A stretch of 64,000 nucleotides of DNA from Shewanella kaireitica (GTDB lineage Bacteria > Pseudomonadota > Gammaproteobacteria > Enterobacterales > Shewanellaceae), in contig NZ_JAKIKQ010000020.1 of the NCBI RefSeq assembly GCF_023284045.1, forward strand, positions 25,328-89,327. The letters run 5' to 3'. Positions 38,505-47,496 of the stretch are shown in pieces (position 1 is the stretch's first letter; each line of letters starts with the position of its first letter). The position numbers and the translations under genes were made by a program. The notes beneath the pieces were generated by a model. That model had not been told where the DNA came from and did not search any database. It saw only the letters and a program-made list of their open reading frames with translations.

Positions 38505-41500
38505 GTGAAATTAACATATAAGAAAAGCCTCATAGCAGTGGCTCTCAGCATAGTATTAAGCCCTGTATCTCAGGCTAATATGGTTGACAGCCGTGGCTTA
38601 GACGCTGACTCGGGTCAGCGCAGCAATAAGCTACAAGCAAGCAAGCGTAATACTGATAACCTCTACATGGTATTACTCGATGACCAACCGTTAGCAACCT
38701 ATAAAGGTGAAATTGCAAGCCTTAAGGCCACCAGCCTGCTTAGCAATCCCGGCAATAAACGCAAAGACAACGGCACGCTAGATGTGCAAAGCTCTGCAAG
38801 CCAAAGCTACCTCAAGTACTTGGCAGAGCAAACTAACTCAACCTTACAACGTGCACAAACCAGCTTGAAAAGACAGCTGACCGTTGAGAGCGATTACCAA
38901 ATTGCACTTAATGGATTTAGTACTCAATTAAGTGAAGAGGAAGCTGTAACACTCCAAGGTGTGGCAGGTGTTAAGGCTGTCCAGAAAGTACAGCGTCGTC
39001 ACCTAATGACTGACTCTGGCCCTAAACACATTCAAGCCCCTTCTGCTTGGGATGGCAGCGCAACAGGAATGGCAAGTAAAGGTGAAGGCGTCATAGTCGG
39101 TATTCTCGATACAGGGATCAGTGCTTTTAATCCATCCTTTGCCGATATTGGTGGCGATGGCTACGATCATACAAATCCACTCGGCGAAGGCGTCTACCTT
39201 GGTCATTGTGCCGACTCGGAACTCGCCCATTATTGTAATGACAAACTGATTGGTATCTGGGCTAATGATGGTGTACTCGCCGACTACATACCGGAAGGTG
39301 ATGATGTTATTGGTATAGACCATAACGGCCACGGCTCGCACACGGCTTCCACAACAGCAGGTAATGTAGTTAAGAATGTCCCTATCTACAACGTGATGGG
39401 CGATGAGGCTGATTTCACTTTCGGGCAAATAAGCGGCGTAGCACCACACGCTAACATCGTCTCTTACCAAGTATGTGCCGCTGATGCTGGCTGTTGGACA
39501 GATGTCACAGCTTTAGCCGTTGAACATGCCATTGAAAATGGCGTGCAAGTACTCAACTACTCAGTAGGTGGCGGCGCGAGCAACCCTTGGTATGATACCG
39601 ATGCATTAGCATTTCTATCTGCTCGTGAAGCTGGCATTCATGTAGCCACTTCTGCTGGCAACTCTGGTCCAGAGCCTGAAACAGTTGGTTCTCCAGGTAA
39701 TGCGCCTTGGATCACAACCGTTGCGGCCTATACCCATGATCGTGGCTTTAGCGATAAAGATGTTAGTTTTAGCGGTGGCGATAGCGCACTAGCAAGTTTG
39801 AACGGATTAGGCGCCACTAAGGGGTTCACTGCCAATGTGGTCAATGCTGCTGACTTTGGCGATGCCGATTGCCTTGAGCCTTTTGAAGCTGACACCTTTA
39901 ACGGTGAAATCGTTGTCTGTCAGCGCGGTGAAATTGCTCGCGTCTCAAAAGGCAGCAATGTCTTAGCTGGCGGTGCTGGAGGATTAATTTTAATCAATAC
40001 CGATGGTGGTTCAGAGACCGTCGATGCTGACTTCCATGTATTGCCTGCAATTCATCTTGATGCCGCTCAAGGCAGTGAGCTTACAGCTTGGCTTTCAAGC
40101 GGTACGGATCACGTGGCAACAATTGGTGACTCAGTAATGGAGAGTAACCCTGATAATGCAGATATCGCTGCTTGGTTTACATCCCGTGGCCCAGAGCCCA
40201 TTATGAACCGCTGGTTGACTCCGCATGTTGCCGCTCCGGGTGTGGCAATTTATGCCGCGAACTCCGAATACCAACCTTGGCGCGAAGAAAAGACTGAATC
40301 TCCTTATACCTTCATGGACGGCACCTCAATGTCTAGTCCGCACGTAGCTGGAGCGATGGCCCTAATTACCGCCCTGAAACCAGACTGGACTCCTGCCGAA
40401 CTTCAATCTGCATTAATGTTAAGCGCGGTATTTGAAACTCGTAAAGATGACGGTGTTACACCATCAGACTTCTTCGATTCTGGTGCCGGTAGTATTCGTA
40501 TCGCTAACGCTCTCAATACCGGCTTGATTATGGATGTGACTTACCAAGAATATATGGATGCAAATCCTGATATTGGCGGTAAACCAGAAGAGATGAACAT
40601 GCCATCGGCGGTGCAGAGTGACTGTATGATCAGCTGTAGCTGGACGCGAACTTTCACCGCAACATCGGCTTCAACTTGGACCGCCTCAGGTGATGCAAGT
40701 GTTGATGGATTAACCGTAAGCTCATCACCCAGCAGTTTTACCCTTGCAGCGGGCGAGAGCATAACGCTTGATGTCACAGCGACAATTTCAAGCGGCTTCA
40801 ACTCAGAGTACGGTATGGGCAGATTATTACTCACGCCGGCAGATGCTAGCCTCACCCGCTCGGCGATGCCCGTCATAGGTACTTTTGTGGCGGGGAGTTT
40901 CCCAGCAGAAACCTACCTAGAAACGAGTAAAAATCAGGGCAGCATCGCTATTGAGGGTGTTACGACCGTCGGCACTAGCGATCTACAAGTTGCCGTGTTT
41001 GAGTTAGCTGAAGTCGAAGTCATTGAAGCAAACATCCCTCGCGATGATAGCGATGACAATAGTTGGCCAACAAATGTCTATAATGACAGCAACTACTTTC
41101 ACTCGATGCTTATCAACGTCACACCAAATACTAAGCGAATCGTCGCTCGTATTAAGGAGACTAGCTCGCCAGATCTCGATCTCTATATCGGCCGAGATGC
41201 TAACTATAACGGTAAGCCAGATGACTATTATGAGATGGCCGAGTTCCTTTGTATGAGTGCAACAGAAACGGCTTATGAAAATTGTGAAGTCAACGATCCA
41301 CAACCAGGCAGTTACTATGTTGCGGTACACAATTTTGGTGATACATCAGCACCTTCAGATACCATTGACAATGTCACCATTGAACTTGCAATTATCGATA
41401 AAGATGATTCAAGTGTGACCGCAGACTTTAGTACGCAAGTTGAGGCCAATGAAGATGTCGGTCTAGTGCTTAACTGGGATAAAGAGCTTAAAGCCGATAC

Positions 41501-42338
41501 CTTATATGTCACAGCGCTTGAAATTGGTACCGGGGTTGATGCCGCAAACAACATTGGTTTGATGCCAATTGAGCTTTATCGACACGCCACCTATCTGACT
41601 AGTACCGTCGATAGTGAATTGGTGAATACTGGTGACACGTTAACACTTAGCCTAGAGTTAACCGCAAACGCTAGCGATGAGGAGAGGGTATTTGACATAC
41701 AAACTGCTATCCCTGCTGGGCTAACAATTGAAAGTGACTCTCACGACGGTATTGTCGATGGCCAAAACATCGCTTGGCAGATTACTCAAGCGGCCAACAG
41801 CGATGCTCAGGTAATCCTACTAACGCTAGCGACTAGCGATGTAGTGATGTCGACCGAGCTAAACTTCGAAGTAAGCCATACTGTAAATAGTGTCAGCTTT
41901 ACTGAGGCGCTCACGCCGGTGCAGCTAGAGGGTATTCCTGTCGCCAAGATTAATGGTGAATCAGTAACAACCATCAATGCCAATGAACAAACTGTGGTTA
42001 ATCTATCAGCCAGTGACAGTACCGCACCAAATAATACCGATACGCTCAGCTATGCTTGGACGCAGACCTCAGGGCCAGATGTCACCATAGATGATGCAAC
42101 AGGAGTGGATATCGCAGTGACCTTGCCGGATGTTGAAACTGATAGCACAGTAGAGCTTGAGCTAACAGTCAGTAACGGTACTAAAACAGCGGTTGCAGCC
42201 ACAGCCAGCATTGCCGTTAAAGCAGATGTCGTCCCAGCACCAGCACCAAGTGACTCTAGCGGTGGTGCTATGGGCTTATCAGTTCTGTTATTGGGAGCAT
42301 TAGGTTTACGTCGTCGCGCAAAGAAGTCGTCAACTTAG
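38505..42338 (+). CDS. Secreted subtilisin-like serine protease (S8) with PA insert and GlyGly-CTERM
   Basis: A 1277-residue protein starting at GTG 38505 (preceded by GAGGAAG), which gives the signal peptide KKSLIAVALSIVLSPVSQA; the longer frame from 38370 lacks one. It has an I9-like propeptide and an S8 domain with all residues: Asp in GILDTG, His in NGHGSHTAS, Asn in SAGNSG, Ser in DGTSMSSPHVAG. A PA domain is inserted (about 470-570). PPC-like, DUF11-like and PKD-like domains follow, then a GlyGly-CTERM tail (GGAMGLSVLLLGALGLRRR). It is likely a rhombosortase-processed secreted or surface protease for protein scavenging. Confidence 0.92.
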   Translation: MKLTYKKSLIAVALSIVLSPVSQANMVDSRGLDADSGQRSNKLQASKRNTDNLYMVLLDDQPLATYKGEIASLKATSLLSNPGNKRKDNGTLDVQSSASQSYLKYLAEQTNSTLQRAQTSLKRQLTVESDYQIALNGFSTQLSEEEAVTLQGVAGVKAVQKVQRRHLMTDSGPKHIQAPSAWDGSATGMASKGEGVIVGILDTGISAFNPSFADIGGDGYDHTNPLGEGVYLGHCADSELAHYCNDKLIGIWANDGVLADYIPEGDDVIGIDHNGHGSHTASTTAGNVVKNVPIYNVMGDEADFTFGQISGVAPHANIVSYQVCAADAGCWTDVTALAVEHAIENGVQVLNYSVGGGASNPWYDTDALAFLSAREAGIHVATSAGNSGPEPETVGSPGNAPWITTVAAYTHDRGFSDKDVSFSGGDSALASLNGLGATKGFTANVVNAADFGDADCLEPFEADTFNGEIVVCQRGEIARVSKGSNVLAGGAGGLILINTDGGSETVDADFHVLPAIHLDAAQGSELTAWLSSGTDHVATIGDSVMESNPDNADIAAWFTSRGPEPIMNRWLTPHVAAPGVAIYAANSEYQPWREEKTESPYTFMDGTSMSSPHVAGAMALITALKPDWTPAELQSALMLSAVFETRKDDGVTPSDFFDSGAGSIRIANALNTGLIMDVTYQEYMDANPDIGGKPEEMNMPSAVQSDCMISCSWTRTFTATSASTWTASGDASVDGLTVSSSPSSFTLAAGESITLDVTATISSGFNSEYGMGRLLLTPADASLTRSAMPVIGTFVAGSFPAETYLETSKNQGSIAIEGVTTVGTSDLQVAVFELAEVEVIEANIPRDDSDDNSWPTNVYNDSNYFHSMLINVTPNTKRIVARIKETSSPDLDLYIGRDANYNGKPDDYYEMAEFLCMSATETAYENCEVNDPQPGSYYVAVHNFGDTSAPSDTIDNVTIELAIIDKDDSSVTADFSTQVEANEDVGLVLNWDKELKADTLYVTALEIGTGVDAANNIGLMPIELYRHATYLTSTVDSELVNTGDTLTLSLELTANASDEERVFDIQTAIPAGLTIESDSHDGIVDGQNIAWQITQAANSDAQVILLTLATSDVVMSTELNFEVSHTVNSVSFTEALTPVQLEGIPVAKINGESVTTINANEQTVVNLSASDSTAPNNTDTLSYAWTQTSGPDVTIDDATGVDIAVTLPDVETDSTVELELTVSNGTKTAVAATASIAVKADVVPAPAPSDSSGGAMGLSVLLLGALGLRRRAKKSST

Positions 42339-42428
42339 CTGTAAGACCGGGCGTTGGTTTGCAGTGACAACGCCCAACATTAAGGTTTCTTGTCAATTAG
42401 GATCGCTCACACAGGATCTTTTAGGGTT

Positions 42429-42648
42429 ATACCAATCAGTGTAAAGATTTGATCGCTCAGCGAGAGTTGAGCGGTTTTGAGGTAAGTTAATGAGTGAAGG
42501 GCATAGTTGCTCTACGTTCAAGCTCATTAACGCAGCATCAAAGCCGCTAAAGCTCGCCTGTAAGGAGCGTTTTTTGCCACCGACTTCGGCAACGAATAAG
42601 CTCGTCAAAAACACTCTGAGTAGATCAACTTCTTAGACTGATTGGTAT
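42429..42648. mobile_element. MITE-like element, 220 bp
   Basis: The terminal inverted repeats ATACCAATCAGT (42429-42440) and ACTGATTGGTAT (42637-42648) extend imperfectly for about 32 bp. The inside has no gene. No transposase is present and I cannot see a clear target duplication. It lies between the protease stop and a strong plus-strand terminator. Confidence 0.75.
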
Positions 42649-42658
42649 TCATACTTTT

Positions 42659-42685
42659 GCCGACTGCACTGCAGTCGGCTTTTTT
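42659..42685 (+). terminator. Rho-independent terminator, probably of the S8 protease gene
   Basis: The stem GCCGACTG/CAGTCGGC with a 5-base loop is followed by TTTTTT on the plus strand. It is 320 bases after the protease stop, with the MITE in between. Confidence 0.8.
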
Positions 42686-42704
42686 CTGCCAATAACAAAT
42701 CACA

Positions 42705-43244
42705 CTAGAATTTGTAATCTAAGGTTAAATAAACCTGCTGACTATTATCGATAGTGATCCCATGGCGTTCATAATCTTGCTCTAGGTAGCGGTAACCCAA
42801 GTCTGATGAGAGATGTTCGCTCCACTTATACTGCACACCCACTTGCCCTCCCCAAGCCACGTCGGTATCGGCACGGCCAGCGATCTTATTGTCATTAGCC
42901 CCCACTGAAACACCAGCAAAAAGATTAACGTCTTTATGCACTGGCATCAGGTAGTCATAAGACAGCAGCCAGCTATATTGCTCCTGCTTATAATCGATAC
43001 TTGCTTGCGAGAATTCATCCTCCATATAACCGAAAGTACCGGTAATCCGATGTTGTTTCTCAATCAATACACCGACACGCCCCTGCCATGAAACGTCTTC
43101 GGTATCATGGCTAATTTTGCCATCGACGCTATCAGTTTGATAACCCGCCGCAGCACCAACAAAAAACTCAACTTCTGCAGCATTTACGCTGCTGGCGAGT
43201 AAACCTGAACATAAAACACCAGTTAGCATTGTTTTAATTTTCAT
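42705..43244 (-). CDS. Outer-membrane beta-barrel protein (OmpA/OmpW-size)
   Basis: A 179-residue protein starting at ATG 43244 (AGG 7 bases upstream; GTG 43256 is an alternative). The signal peptide ends SSVNA. Eight or so amphipathic strands end in a terminal Phe (VYLTLDYKF). It resembles the outer-membrane beta-barrel family of small pores or adhesins. The function is unknown. It is a single gene. Confidence 0.75.
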   Translation of the reverse strand: MKIKTMLTGVLCSGLLASSVNAAEVEFFVGAAAGYQTDSVDGKISHDTEDVSWQGRVGVLIEKQHRITGTFGYMEDEFSQASIDYKQEQYSWLLSYDYLMPVHKDVNLFAGVSVGANDNKIAGRADTDVAWGGQVGVQYKWSEHLSSDLGYRYLEQDYERHGITIDNSQQVYLTLDYKF

Positions 43245-43570
43245 AACAAACCTCACTCATGATTAATCTGCTTAATGTCATTTTCGACGTTGTAGCTAGA
43301 TTACCCTTTGGTTATTCAATGAAAAAGTGCCTATAGCCAGCCAGTTTGTATCGAATTACGAGACAAAACTCCGTAAGTAAACCTTGTAAAAAGAGACTGG
43401 GAATTGCGGCAGCTTGTCTTAGTGGGGAAGCTTTATATCGAGAAATGTTTCACCGCTTAGTAGCTAAAACAGCTATAAAGTTGAACAATTTTTAATGGAT
43501 AAATTGCATGTCAGAAATAGAAGCTCTGGCAGTTTGGCTATCAATCTGATTTAATCATTGCCGTTACTAT

Positions 43571-43845
43571 GGGCTGTTGATCTTTCGAGCTTAGTTTTTG
43601 TTCAAATGCAATGCTTCTAATACAAGGCTTGAGCGATAAAGCTTAGCTGGCTAAGTGAAAAAGCTTATAACACATTCTAGTCATAAAAGAATAGGAGCAT
43701 TGAATCGAACCCAAAGGGCAGCGTTTCTTGGCTATTTTTACTGTGTTGTAGACTATTTGTGGAGAATAACTAAACGGCATAGCCTCCGCCTTGTCAAAAT
43801 AGCCAATAAACTGCGGCAAAAACAACCGTGAAAGATCAACAGCCC
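43571..43845. mobile_element. Second MITE-like element, 275 bp
   Basis: The ends GGGCTGTTGATCTTTC (43571-43586) and its exact complement (43830-43845) bound an element without a gene. The bases just right of it (about 43862-43912) look like part of a related repeat. The rest of the gap 43245-43570 shows no gene. The His-rich protein gene starts within 10 bases of the element. Confidence 0.7.
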
Positions 43846-43852
43846 CTAAGAA

Positions 43853-44323
43853 TTGAAGATAAAAGCCATCAATAAAACAAAAATACAGGCAAGGCGGTTC
43901 AATGCGCCTCAGCAGCAATCAACAAAGACATTAGCCATTATGCTAATGCTGTTGCTGTGTCAGTTTTTTGTAATGAGCTCAGCCTATTCGGTGCAATACC
44001 CTAATGGTAAACACCCAATGGGGAGCAGCGTCAGTCACCACCATAGTCATGAATCTGCCCACAATGCAGTCCACTCTCATGATGATCCACTGTCAGTGTC
44101 TTTTAATGCCACCGAGTCTATTGTCGATCTTATCGAAAGCTCAACAGCTTTAATAACCGACACAAGTGAACATGACCACAACAATCATTCACACACACCA
44201 TCGCATCCGCCCGTAGAGTCACGCTTTGACAGCGAGTTTTACCAAACTGGCACTATTAATGATGCTGATGTGCTGTTTAGAAATGATAGATACGCACCAC
44301 CTAACCCACCTCCACACAGCTAA
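43853..44323 (+). CDS. His-rich secreted protein, probable metal-binding
   Basis: Up to 156 residues, starting at TTG 43853; ATG 43940 is an alternative and gives a compact signal peptide. After the hydrophobic segment (LAIMLMLLLCQFFVMSS) the protein has clusters of His and Asp (VSHHHSHESAHNAVHSHDD and HDHNNHSHTPSHPP), typical of periplasmic Ni/Zn/Cu-binding proteins. It precedes a HupE-type transporter on the same strand. The N-terminal codons lie against a MITE, so the start may have been replaced. Confidence 0.6.
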   Translation: MKIKAINKTKIQARRFNAPQQQSTKTLAIMLMLLLCQFFVMSSAYSVQYPNGKHPMGSSVSHHHSHESAHNAVHSHDDPLSVSFNATESIVDLIESSTALITDTSEHDHNNHSHTPSHPPVESRFDSEFYQTGTINDADVLFRNDRYAPPNPPPHS

Positions 44324-44431
44324 TTATTTTTTACTGCGCTAATCAGCGCAAAACTATTAATGCACAGTAGGCTCTGAGCGATTCAGGCTGAAATAGCTGT
44401 GCATAATCAAAAAATAATTGGAGTATTTATA

Positions 44432-45139
44432 ATGAGCCAATCTCTGGCTAATCCAATGGCGAAGACTCTTCGGCTATTGGTGATTTTTTTAGGGTTATTT
44501 ACCTCTTTCTCTCTGTTTGCCCACGGCGTGGATGAGAGTACTAAGCAATTTCTAGCCGCAAATCAAGGGGTATCAATTCTGCCCTTTATCTATATCGGCG
44601 CTAAACATATGGTCACCGGCTACGACCATCTACTGTTTTTAGTCGGGGTAATTTTCTTCCTTTATCGCACCAAAGATGTGTTGTTATATGTCAGCCTATT
44701 CACCCTAGGCCATAGCATTACCTTGCTATATGGCGTCTTCAATGACATCCAAGTTAACCCCTATATTATTGATGCCATCATCGGGTTTTCAATTGTCTAC
44801 AAGGGGTTTGATAACTTGGGCGGCTTTCAGCGTATATTCGGTTACCAGCCCAACACCAAAGTCGCAGTGGCAATCTTTGGCTTGTTTCACGGCTTTGGTT
44901 TGGCCACCAAGATCCAAGAGTTTCAGCTACCACAAGAGGGGCTGATGGCGAACATCATCGCCTTTAATGTCGGCGTCGAAATCGGCCAATTCTTAGCGCT
45001 AGGTATGGTGCTTATCTTGATGAGTTTCTGGCGGAGACATAAAAGCTTTCTGCAGTTTTCAACCGCAGCAAATACCTTACTTATGAGTGGCGGGTTAATG
45101 CTCGTCGGCTATCAGCTTAGCGGCTATTTCATCAGTTAA
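44432..45139 (+). CDS. HupE/UreJ-family membrane protein
   Basis: A 235-residue protein starting at ATG 44432 (TTGGAG upstream). A signal-like helix ends in FAHG. Six or so membrane helices include the HupE signatures GAKHMVTGYDHLLFLVGV and LGHSITLLYG, with conserved His and Asp for metal. HupE is a nickel permease; in this type of cluster it may handle another divalent metal. It forms a small operon with the His-rich protein before it and the anchor protein after it. Confidence 0.85.
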   Translation: MSQSLANPMAKTLRLLVIFLGLFTSFSLFAHGVDESTKQFLAANQGVSILPFIYIGAKHMVTGYDHLLFLVGVIFFLYRTKDVLLYVSLFTLGHSITLLYGVFNDIQVNPYIIDAIIGFSIVYKGFDNLGGFQRIFGYQPNTKVAVAIFGLFHGFGLATKIQEFQLPQEGLMANIIAFNVGVEIGQFLALGMVLILMSFWRRHKSFLQFSTAANTLLMSGGLMLVGYQLSGYFIS

Positions 45140-45207
45140 TTCAGACATAACTCATTGCCGCAACTTAGCTAGAAGCGATGCATAGATAAATAATTTTAGG
45201 AAATACA

Positions 45208-45855
45208 ATGACAAATAAAACACAAAAACAAGTACAACATTCAATGAGTAACACTATTGATATACCAGTTCACTCTAATGCCACACTATTAAAAGCCAGC
45301 ATTGCTGCGACCGTTATTGCGGCGGTAGTGCTAGTGATCGCGATATTACCGGCTGAGTACAATATCGACCCAACGGGTATCGGAAAGTCTCTCGGCTTAA
45401 CCAAAATAGCCACTGCTGCAGATGCCAGTTTATCCAGCAATCAGCCACTACCAAGCGTGATGGCAAGTGCAGACAGCATTATCATCAATACAGCGCCTAC
45501 CGTTGCCGAAATCAAAGAAATTAGAGCTAAGGTTGTAGGACTGCGTCAAGACAGCGTCGATATTCTAATACCAGCGGGGAAAGGGCTAGAGTACAAGTTG
45601 CTGCTCAATGAAGGAGAACATCTGGAGTATGAATGGCGCACCGATGGCAGCGAACTTTACTTTGATTTTCACGGCGAGCCACAAGGTGATAAAACAGGGT
45701 TCTATGAAAGCTTTGCAATTACCACGTCCGATCAAATGCAAGGCACACTAACCACACCGTTTGCAGGTGCACATGGTTGGTACTGGAAGAATAAAACCAG
45801 CGAGCCAATCACGGTGACACTTGCAACCAAAGGTGCTTATCTAATTAAAGGCTAG
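45208..45855 (+). CDS. Transmembrane anchor protein associated with HupE
   Basis: A 215-residue protein with one membrane helix (about 28-50, ASIAATVIAAVVLVIAILPA), then the conserved EYNIDPTGIGKSLGL and a periplasmic beta-rich domain ending AHGWYWKNKTSEPITVTL. Proteins of this type travel with HupE/UreJ proteins. The exact role is unknown; it may scaffold metal handling. A terminator follows. Confidence 0.7.
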   Translation: MTNKTQKQVQHSMSNTIDIPVHSNATLLKASIAATVIAAVVLVIAILPAEYNIDPTGIGKSLGLTKIATAADASLSSNQPLPSVMASADSIIINTAPTVAEIKEIRAKVVGLRQDSVDILIPAGKGLEYKLLLNEGEHLEYEWRTDGSELYFDFHGEPQGDKTGFYESFAITTSDQMQGTLTTPFAGAHGWYWKNKTSEPITVTLATKGAYLIKG

Positions 45856-45876
45856 TCACACATTTTAAGCACAAAA

Positions 45877-45910
45877 AAAGCCCGCTACGATTGAGTACGT
45901 TGCGGGCTTT
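45877..45910. terminator. Bidirectional terminator
   Basis: A GC-rich stem around AAAGCCCGC/GCGGGCTTT is flanked by A7 and TTT. It serves the convergent HupE operon and the lipoprotein gene on the minus strand. Confidence 0.85.
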
Positions 45911-45932
45911 CATTATGATTTGTCAAAATGGG

Positions 45933-46382
45933 TTACTGAGTAGACTTGTTGTCAGTATCTGTATCTTCAACGTCAGAAAACGCAATAATCTTCTGTTTTA
46001 TCGCTTCTTTTTCGGCTTTATCTTTTAAGCGATATATTCGCTTTATCTGCGCCTTCATCATTGGCTCTTGCGGAGTTGATACGGTATCGAAGCCGACTTC
46101 AACTTTGCCTAAGGTTGATGTGATCAGCAAGCCTTGTGCAAATCGCAAATCGTTCAAGCCACCGCTGAGCACGAACAAGTAACTTTCTCGCGGTCTAGAA
46201 TTAACGACTACGGTATATTTATCGACCTCTTCCCAACCATCCATTCTAAAATTATCGATAGAATAAACCTGCTCCAATTCAGGAAAAGTATACTGTGCAT
46301 CACGCTCCGTTGCCGTTTCCGTTGACGTGCAGCCAGCTAAAATAAGTGCAGAACTAAGTATCACGATATTCCATATTTTCAT
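45933..46382 (-). CDS. Small lipoprotein (DUF6491-like)
   Basis: A 149-residue protein with a lipobox (SSALILAGC). The mature part contains YSIDNFRMDGWEEVDKYTVV, which I associate with DUF6491 proteins. It ends in a charged tail. The function is unknown. It has its own leader and shares the terminator with the HupE operon. Confidence 0.65.
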   Translation of the reverse strand: MKIWNIVILSSALILAGCTSTETATERDAQYTFPELEQVYSIDNFRMDGWEEVDKYTVVVNSRPRESYLFVLSGGLNDLRFAQGLLITSTLGKVEVGFDTVSTPQEPMMKAQIKRIYRLKDKAEKEAIKQKIIAFSDVEDTDTDNKSTQ

Positions 46383-46530
46383 TATTATCTCCTTAGTGCT
46401 AATACCTTAAATCTAGCAGCAAACAACTCACCTGCAAATATCATTAATCAGTGAACTAATTAGTCTCTCATCAACTCTGTATCAATAGCACGATAAAGTA
46501 CAGAATATGGCTTAAATAACACCCATAAAA

Positions 46531-46552
46531 AATGCCGCGATAAAGCGGCATT
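46531..46552 (-). terminator. Rho-independent terminator of frmA-fghA
   Basis: The perfect stem AATGCCGC/GCGGCATT with loop GATAAA is followed by TTTTTT on the minus strand, 22 bases beyond the fghA stop. Confidence 0.85.
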
Positions 46553-46574
46553 CTTATAATATAACAAGGCAAAA

Positions 46575-47432
46575 CTAGTCGCTTAAATGCGATGCGTGAA
46601 AACGCATATGCTGCTCAATGAAGCTGGCGATAAAGTAGTAACTGTGATCATAACCATCATGCATATTAAGCGTTAACGGATAACCACTGACTTTAGCCGC
46701 TGCTTGTAGCATTTCAGGTTTTAGCTGCTCAACCAAGAAGTTGTCGCCTTCACCTTGGTCAACCAATGCCGGTACAAATTCAGTCGCTTTGCGCATCAAT
46801 AAGCTAGCATCGTATTCAGCCCATGTACTAGTGTCACGACCAAGATAAGCTGTAAGTGCCTTTTTACCCCAAGGACAATTAACAGGGTTACTGATTGGGC
46901 TAAATGCAGACACTGACTGATATGCAGCAGCGTTACGCATAGCGATAACCAAGGCACCATGACCACCCATTGAGTGACCCGCAATCGATCGTTTGTCACT
47001 CACAGGGAACATAGATTCAATCAGCGTCGGCAGCTCATTAACCACATAATCATACATTTGATAATGACGGCTCCAAGGTGCTTGGGTGGCATTGACGTAG
47101 AAACCTGCGCCTTGACCTAAGTCGTAGCCATCATCATCAGCCACACCTTCGCCACGAGGGCTGGTATCAGGCGCAACAATCGCTATTCCCAATTCAGCGG
47201 CAATCGCTTGCACGCCTGCTTTTTGCATGAAGTTTTCATCAGTGCAAGTTAAGCCTGACAACCAATACAACACAGGCACTTTTTGAGCATTTGATGCCTG
47301 AGGCGGTAAATAAATAGCAAATCGCATCGCACAGTTTAACGACTCTGATTGGTGAGTATATTGCTTATGCCAACCACCAAAGCTCTTATTTACGCTGATA
47401 TTTTCAATTGTCATGCTTGCATCTCTTGTCAT
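46575..47432 (-). CDS. fghA: S-formylglutathione hydrolase
   Basis: A 285-residue esterase-D-type hydrolase that turns S-formylglutathione into formate and glutathione, the second step of glutathione-dependent formaldehyde detoxification. The catalytic Ser lies in AGHSMGGHGAL, the His in HDGYDHSYYF, and the conserved GLTCTDENF is present. ATG 47432 is chosen for AAGGG 6 bases upstream; ATG 47414 is possible. It follows frmA by 64 bases on the same strand, so the two form an operon. Confidence 0.93.
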   Translation of the reverse strand: MTRDASMTIENISVNKSFGGWHKQYTHQSESLNCAMRFAIYLPPQASNAQKVPVLYWLSGLTCTDENFMQKAGVQAIAAELGIAIVAPDTSPRGEGVADDDGYDLGQGAGFYVNATQAPWSRHYQMYDYVVNELPTLIESMFPVSDKRSIAGHSMGGHGALVIAMRNAAAYQSVSAFSPISNPVNCPWGKKALTAYLGRDTSTWAEYDASLLMRKATEFVPALVDQGEGDNFLVEQLKPEMLQAAAKVSGYPLTLNMHDGYDHSYYFIASFIEQHMRFHASHLSD

Positions 47433-47496
47433 GCTTAACCCTTTCGCTAATCGCAAAAGGGTTAAGCAGCCACTGAATAGGTTTAGGTTGTAAATA

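Noticed and set aside
42393..42614. A 73-codon frame on the minus strand
   Set aside because: It lies almost entirely within the MITE-like element and has no protein-like features.
43643..43918. A 91-codon minus-strand frame
   Set aside because: It reads through the second MITE and into the start of the His-rich gene; such frames are typical by-products of this repeat type.
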